In this document: in pieces, positions 1 to 12,300 of the stretch
Numbering within the stretch: position 1 is the stretch's first letter
Layout of the letters: the number at the start of each line of letters is the position of its first letter
Source of the DNA: Candidatus Desantisiibacteriota bacterium
GTDB lineage: Bacteria > JACRDZ01
DNA length: 37,767 nucleotides
Direction: 5' to 3'
NCBI GenBank assembly: GCA_016209155.1
Contig: JACQWU010000323.1
Span: forward strand, 1-37,767
Notes under the pieces: generated by a model
What the model saw: only the letters and a program-made list of their open reading frames with translations
Databases searched by the model: none
Told to the model about the DNA's origin: nothing
Position numbers and translations under genes: made by a program

Positions 1-175
1 TAGAGAGAAATCTTTGAAAATTAATGAGTTAGAAGACTTTATGTATTCTCCCCCCTCTCTAGTCCTCAAATTGCTAATTTTTTTATACCGTTTTTCAATC
101 TAATCAAGTTAAAATTTATTAATGTAAATATTGAAACTGATTATTTAAAAATAAAATGATAATCTTAGCTTCTAT

Positions 176-249
176 TGTCATTCTGAGCAAAGCGAAGAAT
201 CTGTTTTTAAAGTATGAAAAGCAGATTCTTCGCTTCGCTCAGAATGACA
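176..249. repeat. 28-bp-stem palindromic repeat (TGTCATTCTGAGC family)
   Basis: tgtcattctgagcaaagcgaagaatctg (176-203) and its inverse (222-249), one mismatch. Confidence 0.85.
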
Positions 250-302
250 GAATTATTTCATCATACAAAAAGGTTTTTATGATCTTTTAAAAAAATTTGA
301 GG

Positions 303-380
303 GCACAGAGAAATTATTAGTTTTTCTCCGTGTTCTCTGTGGTTCATTTTTTATCCTTTCATTTTACTTTTGACAGTACC
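303..380. repeat. CACAGAG repeat ending ttttgacagtacc, copy 1 (3' of the PKS gene)
   Basis: tttttctccgtgttctctgtggttcattttttatcctttcattttacttttgacagtacc, nearly identical to 20290-20350. Confidence 0.8.
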
Positions 381-385
381 AAAAT

Positions 386-3300
386 TTATAACAGTTGATC
401 TGCTTGCTCTATATCCAAATTTCCTTCATATACCTGTTCTAATACCTTCTCAATAGAATAAGACGGTGTTGATTCCAAACTAACATGCAATGTCCTATCT
501 GATTTATTTAATTCCTTTGACAGAAATCCGGCAAATTCACGAATTGTCGGATAATCATATATTTTGGTTGCTATAATCGAGATGCCATACTGTTTATTGA
601 TCACCCGCACCCACTCCACACCTGTAACTGAATCCAATCCCATATCAATAAAAGGTTTATCTATATCAACTTCACTATGTTCCATGTATAAGGTTTTCGC
701 TAAGCTTATTGCTAATTCCTCCTGTAATAATTTTATTGATACGGGATTATACTTTTGAATCACAGGTTTAGAATTGTCCATTATTTTTAATTCTGGTAAT
801 GACTTACTTATAGATGGCAGAATGATTTGATTTTGATCTGATGTTTTGTGAGCCGGCAGTTGATTATCTGACAAAGAAGCTAACTTTATTTTGTTTGGTT
901 TTTCAGATTTATTGGATAAAATGATTACTTCTGCAGGTTCGGTCTTTAAAGGGTGTTGAGATAATATCGAACGTGACTTGTCTTCAGAAAGATGAGAGGC
1001 TTTTTTATCCGCTAGAGAATGTATTGACTTTGCATCTGTTGAGGTGCTGCTGCCTGATGGCATAACATTATTTTCTGACAACCAATATCTCTCTTGAACA
1101 AAAGGGTATGTAGGCAAACTTATGCGATGAGGTTTTTTATCACTGTAAAGTTTGCTCCAATTAACATTCAGCCCCTTGCACCAGAGATCCAAAAGTTTAT
1201 CATACTTTTTCCTGCTGATCCAAGTATCAATTGTTTTTTCAATATCTTCATCTTCTGCAATAATAGCCAGTACATCTTTACTGCGCTTAACCTGCCCTCG
1301 ATAGAGGTTCTCAAAATTATCCTGTCCTTCCAAAAACTTCTTAAGTTTTTCTTCAAGTTCTCTGATTGACGACACCATTATTGCCAGGCGATCTTCCATT
1401 GCTTCACGTCCCACTTGAAGGGTATAGGCTATATCTGCTAAATTAGCATCCAAGAATTGCTGTTCAAGAATCGCAGCCAATAATCGTTGAACTTGCTCTT
1501 TAAGGCGATTTTCATTTTTTGCTGATAGTATTATAATTGCAGGGTTCTGAGGGGTAATTGTAATTGACAACTGATTCTCTTTCTTTTGAATGAATTCTTC
1601 GATTATAACATAGGCATTGGCTCCGCCCGCACCAAAAGCAGAAATACCGGCAATTCTTGGATATTCTTTAGTCGCTCCATTGATTTCCAATATAGGACGT
1701 TTCCATTCAGCAAGCTCTTGTTGAACAACAAAGGGAGTGTTTTTGAAATCAATATTGGGATTAAGTATCCTGGAATGCAGCGATGGCACAAATTGTCTGT
1801 ATTTCATCTGTAATAGGACTTTTGTTAATCCCGCTATACCTGCTGCTGATTCCAAATGTCCTATATTTGACTTTACTGATCCGATCGAACAGTATTGCCT
1901 ATCTTCTGTATATTCTCCAAATGCCTTTGTCAGTCCTGTAATTTCTATTGGATCTCCCAGAGATGTCCCTGTTCCGTGAGCTTCTATATAACTAATTGTC
2001 CGAGGGTCTATCTTCGTCCTTTTTAATGCCTCCTTTATCATGTCCGTCTGGGCATTGGGATTGGGGACTGTGTATCCATTGGTCTTTCCACCTGTACTCA
2101 GCATTGTTCCTTTAATAATTCCATAAATATGATCATTGTCAATATTTGCTTTGTGCAATGGTTTTAAGACAATCGCTCCTACTCCCTCTCCTGCCACAAA
2201 CCCATCTGCCTGATTCCCAAATGATTTGCATTGATTGCTTGAAGACAGCATGGTCATTTCAGACAATTTAATATAATGCTCGGGATTTACAATCAGATTG
2301 ACTCCTCCTGCTATGGCGCATTCACTTGTGCCACTATGCAGACTCTCAACAGCCATATGAATCGCTGTTAATGAAGAAGAACAGGCAGTATCCACTGCTA
2401 TACTCGGACCTTGAAAATTCAGAAAATATGAAAGACGATTCGCAATAGACCAATAGCTTGAGCCGGTAGGATAGTTTCCATTCATAACCCCAACAAACAC
2501 TCCAATCTTTCTACTTCCGCAAAGTGTTGCTGGCGTATATCCTGCATCTTCAATGCTTGAATATGCTATTTCCAAAAACAGACGCTCCTGGGGATCTATC
2601 TGTTCTGCTTCTCTTGGAGAAATCTGAAAAAATGCAGGATCAAATTTGTCAATATTCTTGATAAAACCTCCCCATTTAGTATATATTTTTCCTTTTTTCC
2701 CTTTTTCTTCATTAAAGTAGGTTTGCCAATCCCATCTATCTCCCGGAATCTCAGCAATGCAATTTCTGCCATTTTTTAAATTATTCCAGAATTCAATAAT
2801 ATTATCTGCTTCCGGATATCGTCCTGCAAGCCCAATAATAGCAATATCCTGAAATCTGAAATTTTGAGACTCTGTTTGTTCGGTTTTTTGATTATACCGC
2901 TTCAGAAAGCGTCTGTTTTTTCTTATTGGCAAATTGTGATTCTCCGGTGAAGATGTAACATATATTTCATCATTATGAGAAATCTCTTTTTGATGTTCAT
3001 GCTCATCCAAACCCACCAGAGTAATCAATGATTCCTTCTGAGTTTTTATAAGATGATCTGCTACACCATCAATAGTTTGATACTCAAAAAATAAAGTGCT
3101 TGTAATATTATTCAGTACTTTACTGAGAGCACCGGTAAGCCGGACAATGAAAATTGAATCAATTCCATATTTTTCCAGAGGTGTTTTGGAATCGATATTG
3201 TGAGCGGGGATATTAAGGATTTCACCAACTAATTTTTTAATATAATTTATAGTTCTATCACGAAGAGAATCATACTTAATTTCACCGGTTGTCGAATACC

Positions 3301-6300
3301 TTTGTTCTATGGGCTGCTCTTTCCTTACTTCTGCATTAACTTTCTTTTGAACAGACGGTATACTCATTTTTGGCATTAGTTTTTGCCGGACAACCCCATC
3401 ACTTTCAGCAACTATAATTTGTTGACCTAATCTATGAGACTCATGTGCGGGGAAAAATACTGCCCCGAACCCTTCCTCTTTCAATACTTTTTGCCATGTC
3501 TCAGGATATAATCCGGGACAGCCAGGGATACGCAAACCTATATCCTCATACAGCCACCATCCTTCCAGAAGACCGAATGTCAGGTGTGTAAACAATGATG
3601 TATTGGTTATCTCATTTAGAAGTATAACTCCATTTTTTTTGAGCGCTGCTTTGGCATTCTGTAATGTCTGCCTTATTTTTTTCGTGGCATGCAGCACATT
3701 TGCAGCAATCACCAGATCATAACCTCCGGCATTTATTTTTTGGCCTGCTATTGGCGCACTTACATCAAATATACCGTAAGTCAAATATGGGTTCTCTTGC
3801 CCATACTCTTTTTCCGAATGCAAAAGAAATGACATGGAAATATCCGAATAGCAATACTCTTCAATATTATCCTTATACCTCCTAAGTTTCCTGAAGACTA
3901 TCGTGCTGGTACCGCCTGTTCCTGCTCCTATCTCAAGTATCCGAATCCGTGCAGATGGGTCTTGTTTAAGTCTCTCCTCAAAATAGTCAACTACAACATT
4001 GGCAAGCACTTCATTAAAGTAATCCGCAACAGGATTATCTTTAAATATTCCTTCAACCAATGACATTGAAGCATTCGGAAATATTATGTCTGTGGCATTC
4101 ATCTTCCCTTTGAGAATATCAGGTAGTCCTCGGAGAGTTGTCGCTAACAATATCACTTTTGCTTTCATATTGGGGTCTTTCAACCACTGACCCTTTTTCT
4201 GTTCCCATTCTTTCCATAACACATTTATATCTACTCGATTCTTATCTACAACAGTATATAACGCTCCATCAAAGTGTAAGTAATGTTTCCGTACCAAAAC
4301 AGAGATACTTTCTTTTAACCATTTATCATAAAATTCACTCAGACCACTCTTTATTTTGAGGTCAGCAAGCGCCACCTGATCTTCTGTAAATATGCCAATA
4401 GCTTGTAATTGCTCCAAGAGTATCCGGCAGATAACTTCTTCCATTTCCGACATGGCATCATTTTCTTTTAATACTATTTGACGGGTAGATAAAATCTTAT
4501 CTTTAATGATTTGAATAATCGAGGGAAGGGTATTTTCATAAACCGCAATCGCTTCATCTGTATTGACTCCCTTCATAACTAAAGGTTTTATAATCTTTAT
4601 CATAGCTATCTGATCCATCGGGGATACAAGTAGTGTTTCAGTTGCTTTCATACCTTCCGGTGGTTCAATGGAGCCGATCCCTGCTTGTGCTATCCTCTCC
4701 TGATATGCTTTTGAAGAAACAACCCCTACACTGCCCCAATAGCCCCAATTCATTATTTTCACAGTACATGGCCATTCAAGAACAAGCTGATGGGCAAAAG
4801 CATCGTTAAATGTGCAGCCTGCAGCATAGTTACTCTGTCCCGCAGCTTTTACATATGATTGCATGGAAGAGAAAAAGAGGACAAAATCCAATGGCTCGCG
4901 TTTGAATACTTGTACCATTCGCACACTTACGCTAACTTTCGCTGAAAGAGCTGAATTGAATTGCTCTTCTTGCATATTTGCAAGGCTTTGATCCAGGAGC
5001 ACAATTGCTGAATGTACTATCCCGTTTATATTTATATATCGTTGCTTAATCTCTTCATAGGCGCGCTGGAGGTCATCTAAGTTCGATGCATCAGCTGAAA
5101 TATATAGCGGTGCAGGGCCTAAGTCTGTAAGTCTATTTAATTTTGCTTGAATAGTTGGATTATTTTTTCTTCGTCCTATCCATATGATCTGAGCTTTATA
5201 GTTACGAATCATATACTCGCTCCAGACCTCTCCGATCCCTCCTGCGCCTCCTATCACCACATACACACCCCCGAATTTATAGTTAGCACTGGTCTGATTA
5301 GAATGAGGGCAATCTATTAATAACAAGTTTTGTCGATACCATTCACCTTTATTATAGACCCATGCTTCTCCTTGGGAATCAGCCGGTAGCGTAAACATAT
5401 CATAAATTGGCCATTCATCTCTGCTATCCAAATCAATGAACCGGATATTCCAGTTAGGATATTCTTTGGCAAGAGAGCCAACTAGCCCATTAATGCTCGC
5501 ATGAGATGGATTCACTCGATCACCTTTGTGAATAGGTTGAGACTGAATCGTGATTACACTCCAACCTAAATTTCTAGTATCATAGTTCAAACTCAGAAAA
5601 GCCTTAATTATTCTAAAAACTTGCAGCACCCCACAGTTTTGGTTTTCTATAATTGCTTCATCCGCTAGTGATATCAAAGGCGCATATGGAGCAATCCATA
5701 TAACATGATCAATAGTACTGTAATCTCGCAATTTTTGAGTAATATTCTCTATGGTATCATCAGACTCTATGTCTAATGCATATGCGTTTGGATAAAGCTT
5801 CTGAATAGCAAGCCTGTTATTTTCATTTCCACCTATAATCACAACCTGCTTTGTTGATAAAGGAAATATATCTCCATTTGGTTTTGGTATTGAATCCCAT
5901 ACAGGTGTCAGCAAGATATTGCCAACTGGTAACTCGGAGACAGAAGCTTGAATTGCGCTTTCCATCGTCCTTAATGAAAGTCCCTTCATACGCACGCAAA
6001 CATTACCTTTATCATCACATAAATCAATCTCAAATTTGTATATTATGCTCCCTGCTTTGCTACCATTACTATATCGGATAAATGCCCACATCAGCGATGC
6101 GCATTTTCCAAAAATTTCAAGTTCCTCTAGAGCAAATGGCAAGATCGGCTTGCTATAAACAACATCATCAGACAATATCGAATTATCATCACCTATCATT
6201 AAACCTATTGATGCTTGCAAAGCTGAATCCATTAAACAAGGATGCAAAACAAATTGATCTTTAGTATCAGATATAAATGAAGGCAAAGACAGCTTCGCCA

Positions 6301-9300
6301 ACATTTGACTGTCTCCTATAAGCACTTCATTTATACCCTGATGTCTCGAACCATACTCAATCCCCATTGCCTTAAATAACTCATAACATTTGCTAGAAGA
6401 AAGTTTGCTTTTGGTACATTGAGCTTTTAAATCTTTGATATTCAAAATTGGAATTTCAGAAATCGAAATAAGATGTGCTATTCCGCTGCTGTGAGTTACT
6501 ATATCAACATCGCTTTCTTGAGGTGTGCTGTAAATCTCATAAACAATCTCTTTGTTATTCTCAGGATAGAGTCCGATGTGAACATGGACCGGTTGTCCAT
6601 TTACTGATATGGGTTTTGCCCAAACAATATTCTTCAGGCTGATCCCTGTCAGATCTTCACGCAATGCTTTAGTTGACTGTTCCACTGCTGTTCGGGCCAT
6701 TTCAAGATAAGCCACCCCTGGTAAAACTTTTTGGCCATTCACGACATGATCCGCCAGAAAAAACTCGTCACCCGTAAAAGTAGAACTGAACCGCTGCTCA
6801 AATAAATCTGAAGTGTTTTGATGGAGTAAAGGATGAACAGCAGAAATATTAACCATGCTTATTGTTTTACTGCATGCTGCGGAATCTATATCAGTCACCC
6901 AGTAACGTTCTTTTGCAAATGGATAAACAGGCAGGGGAATCCGCTTCGGTATTTGATTTGAATATAATAATCCCCACTCTATCTCCACACCATTTACCCA
7001 AAGCCGCGCTAATCTTGTAAGTTTTTTTTTATTCAGCAATTTTCTTAGAAATTCTTTCCCCTCTTCTTCTTCACCTAAAAGTTCTATTTTCTCTTTATTT
7101 GATTTTATATCCCCTCGATAAACATTTTCAATATCAGATTTTCCCTCGCTATATTGCAACAATTTTTCCAGTAATTCTTTTGTGTTAGATACCACTAATG
7201 CGAGTCTCTCTTCCATTGGTTCCCGTCCCACCTGTAGGGTGTAGGAGATATCCAATAAGTCCGTATCTGATACGTCTTTATTTTCTAAAAATGCCGCAAT
7301 CTCTCTTGAATATACCTTCAGACGCTCTTCATTCCTAGCAGAAAGAACAATAATATATTGTCCTTCCAATGTAACATTAGGACTATTTAATGATTTGTAT
7401 TCCTCTAATATCAGATGAGCATTTGATCCTCCTGCTCCAAATGCGCTGATACCAGCACGACGAGGATATATCTTATCCTTCCCTGCTTCTTTTATAACAG
7501 GTTGTTTCCATTCCTTAAGTTCGCGTTGAATATAAAATGGTGATTCCTCAAAATTAATATTGGGATTCAGTTTCTCAGTATGGATAGAAGGCACCAACTG
7601 CTTATGATTCATCTGTAGTATCATCTTCGTTAATCCCGCTATACCTGCTGCTGATTCCAAATGTCCTATGTTTGACTTCACTGATCCGATCGAACAGTAT
7701 TGCCTATCCTCTGTATGTTCTCTAAATGCCTTTGTTAACCCTGTAATCTCTATCGGATCTCCCAAAGATGTCCCTGTTCCGTGAGCCTCTATATAACTGA
7801 TTGTCCGAGGGTCTATATTCGCCCTCTTTAATGTCTCCTTTATCAGACTTGCCTGAGCATTGGGGTTCGGTACTGTGTATCCTTTTGCCTTACCGCCAGA
7901 ATTAATAGCCGTAGCCTTAATAACAGCATATATATGGTCTCCATCCTCAATCGCTTTCTGCATTGATTTTAAGAGAACCGCACCCACTCCTTCTCCAGGC
8001 ACGTACCCGTTTCCGCCTTCTCCAAAACTGCGACATCTTCCATCACTTGAGGCAAATTTCAACTGGCTTAACAAAATATATTTATTCGGATGGATCGATA
8101 CATTTATTCCTCCGGCTATAGCTAATTCGCTTTCCCCTCTTCGTATACTTTCACAGGCAAGATGTATTGCTGTCAGGGACGATGAGCACATTGTATCTAA
8201 TGCAATACTCGGACCCTGAAGGTTGAAATAATAAGATACTCTATTAGCTATCGATGCATGCAGGGATCCGAGAGCAATTATATTTCCTTTTTGGGATTCC
8301 TTAACTCCAAATAACTGATATTCGCTATACATCACTCCGACAAATACACCCACCCGATTTTTCTCGATACGGGCAAGCGTATAGCCAGCATCCTCAATTG
8401 TGTGCCATACTGTCTCCAAAAAAAGCCGTTCCTGCGGATCCATAACTTCTGCTTCACGCGGAGCGATGTTAAAAAACAACGGATCAAATTTATCCACATC
8501 TTCTATAAAACCACCCCATTTGCTGTAACTGTTTCCTATTTTCTCTTTGTCAGGATTGTAATATTCCTGATAATCCCATCGATCTTGCGGTATCTCAGTA
8601 ATACAATCTTTTCCTTTTTTTAAATTTTCCCAATACTCCTCTATATTTTTTGCCATAGGATATCTACCACTTAATCCAATAATAGCAATATCTTCTGTCC
8701 CATTCTCAGCTTCTTCACTTGAATGCACAAATCTCCCAGGCCGTTGATATCTCTTCAATTCATTATCCTGATATACTTTTTCTTCCATCCCCTTTGTTCC
8801 TGTTTTATTATATCCTCCAATTGCTTCCAGCAGTCTTTCTATGTGGTTCTCTATAAAATATTTTGTAAGTTCTCTTATATTTTTATATTCAAAAAATAAA
8901 GTTTTTGATAATACTCCAAAATGCTCTTCAAGTTCCCTGGTTACATTCAAGATCATCACAGAATCTATGCCGTAACGCTCAAAAGGATCTTCTGATTGTA
9001 TTTTTGAAGACTGTAGCTTTATCTGATGAGAGATTATATTTTTTAAAAATATCTCTGCTTTTTCCTGTAACTGAATCTTCTCTTGGAGTCCATACTGTTT
9101 GCTGTTATATTCCACATCTGCTGAATAATCTTTATTCAACGCATTCTTTATTTGCTCGCCCTCTCCTTCGAGAACAATCAATTGTGAAACAGGAGATATC
9201 AATCCGTCTTCAAAAACCTGAATACCTTTTTCATTGCTTAATGGTCTAGCTCCGGTCAGTTTCTTGTAAAAAGCTATGGAATCCTCAGGTACCACCATAC

Positions 9301-12300
9301 CTCCTGATTCCCATAATGGCCAATTAATAGAAAGTGTTTTGCCGGATCGTTTTCCTTCTTCTTTCCATTGGCGGCGCATCTCTGAAAAATTATCCATAAA
9401 ACTGTTTCCATATGCATAATCACTCTGCCCTATATTACCTGTTATTGCTGCAATAGAAGAAAACATCACAAAAAAATCTAAGGGATATTCCTTAGTAACT
9501 TCGTCCAACCATATAGTGCCATATACCTTTGGTGACAGAACAGCTTCCATATTTTCTTTTGTCTTCTTCAGCATTAAAGAATCACGAATCACACCAGCGC
9601 TATGAATCACTCCATGTATTTCTCCAAAACGGGATCTTGCTTTTGAAATAAATTTCTCTACATCCCCCTTTTGTGATATATCAGCTTTGATATACATTAT
9701 TTTGGAACCAAGTTTCTCTATTCCCTGTAATTTCCTTTGTTTTTCATTAGACAAATCAGAACGACCTACAAGAACCAATCGTGCCTTAACCTTTCTGGCT
9801 AAGTGCTCTGCAAAAATTAGCCCCAGACCACCTGCACCTCCGGTGATTACATATACTCCTTCTTTTTTTAACGGCAAAGATATATTGGCTTTGTTTGTCA
9901 GCTTAAATTCTTTATAATTTTTTATAAATCGTGACCCGTCTTTATAACAAATCTCAACATTTTTCCTATCTTCTGACTGAAATTCAGGCAATATCAGATC
10001 AAGTAATCGTGAAGGATTTAGGTTGGTTTTAAATTTCTTGGTTATTTGTAAATCTATAATCTTATAAATAAAATTAGGATTTTCCATATGGATAGTTTTT
10101 GCAAAACCTGTTACCCCTGCATATTGCGGTAGCAGCTCATTAGCATGACTTGAATAGACATATAACAGATGTATCTTGCCTTTTATTTTTTGCTCCATAA
10201 GTCCCTGACTCAGATGAAATATAGAGTATATGCCATGGTCAAGCTGATTTCTGAGTGCATCTTCCTTATTTGTAAATTGTTCTTTTGACCACAGATGAAT
10301 AATTTTATCGGGCATTTTATCTTTTTCTCTCAAAGTCTTAAATAACCGGCGATAATCATTGGGCTGTCCGGGATTTATCTCATAAATATTATTTCCCTTA
10401 TCACTATAACTTTCTTTAGGTTTCACTAATATGACCGCGGGAGTATTATTATCATTTTTTATGCGATTATTTAATGTATTAAATACTTCCTCTCCTGTAT
10501 CAAAAAACAAAATAGTTCCTCTTTGAGCCTTTATTGTCTCTTTCGTAATAAGTTCCATCTTTTCCCATTCGCCGTGAAAATATAGTGTCTCATGAGTATT
10601 CAAATCAGTAATACGTTCTTTGTTCAGTAACTCATTATCATTAAAACCTTGTATGGTCTTAGTTTTGTTGTGAAATAGCCGTGGTAAAAAATCTTTTATT
10701 TTCACTAAAGCACTTCCACCCTCATCAACTAATTGAATATGAAATTTATTTAACGGCGCATCTTTACTATATCCATTTTCTGCTATTGCTACATAAACAT
10801 AAAATTTCTCAGGTAACGGCATTTTTATCTCTAACTCTCCAATTGAAAAAGGGACAGAGAGCATGGATGCTGTCTCATTACTTACCATCAGCCAGGCAAC
10901 TGTCTGTAACGCCCCATCCATGAGTGACGGATGAAGTACGAAATCCTGAAACTCCCCTCTCAATTCCTTAGGCAGCTCTATCAAAGATAAAGCTTCTCGC
11001 TCATTATGATACATCTTCTGTATTGTTCGAAAACCTGATCCATATTGAAGCCCTACGGATTGAAACATATCGTAACACTCTTTTCTGCTCTTAATATTCG
11101 GACATCGCGCTCGTATGGCTTCAATATCAATGAATTCATTATTATCAGAGATTTCATCATAGACTAATTTCCCGTACGAATAGATTATCCTGCTGTTAAC
11201 TTCTCCAGTAGTGCTAATCTCAAAATCCACAACACCCTTATCTCTATTTGAATATAGGCTTATTAAGACATCCTGCATCCCATCTGTCACTGTAACCGGT
11301 TTTACCCATATAATATCCTTTAACTTTCTTACCTTACCTTTTCGATAAGCTAAATTACCAGCTGCTCTTGCCATTTCTAAATGAACAACACCTGGCAGCA
11401 TCATTTCATTTTCAACAATATGATTTTTGATATATGAGTCTTCACTCGTGAATACTTTTTTATAACATTGTTCTTCCAACGTAGATTCATTAGTATCAAT
11501 CAGTGGATGAAGCATCGCAATCTGACTTTGTCTAGTGCTTATACCTTTGATGTTTTCAGATTCTGATATCCAGTATCGATCCCTGGCAAACGGATAGGTA
11601 GGCAATGAAATCCGGTTTGGTTTATGTCCCGAATACAATAAACTCTTGTCTATTTCTATACCTACTGTCCAAAGCTGTGCTAATTTTTCAATTTTCCTAT
11701 CATTTATTAAACTTCCTATAAACTCTTTTCCTGCATTTCCTTCAATCAAAATACCTACTTGTGCTTTACTTACCTTTACATTACCCTGAAAGATATTTTC
11801 TATATCTGCTTTACTTTCATAATATAGAGATAATTTTTCTAGCAAATCTTTTGTGTTTGATACTACCAATGCCAGCCTCTCTTCCATTGGTTCCCTGCCA
11901 ACATGTAAAGTATAGGCAATATCTGCAAGAGAAATAGCGTCTTTATTTTTTTCTAAATATTCATGCATCTCTAGAGCATATGTTTTGAGCCTTTCTTTAT
12001 CTTTGGCTGAAAGCATGATAATATATTGTTCCTGATTTTCTATTCTCGCTTGTAAGTTCGGCTTTTCATACTCCTCTAATATCAGATGAGCATTTGATCC
12101 TCCTGCTCCAAATGCGCTGATACCAGCACGACGAGGATATATCTTATCCTTCCCGGCTTCTTTTATAACAGGTTGTTTCCATTCCTTAAGTTCGCGTTGA
12201 ATATAAAACGGTGATTCCTCAAAATTAATATTGGGATTCAGTTTCTCAGTATGGATAGAAGGAACTAACTGCTTATGTTTCATTTGCAATATCACTTTAG

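Noticed and set aside
7860-8219. 119-aa plus-strand ORF
   Set aside because: Antisense to the KS3 coding sequence; its residues are explained by conserved KS codons.
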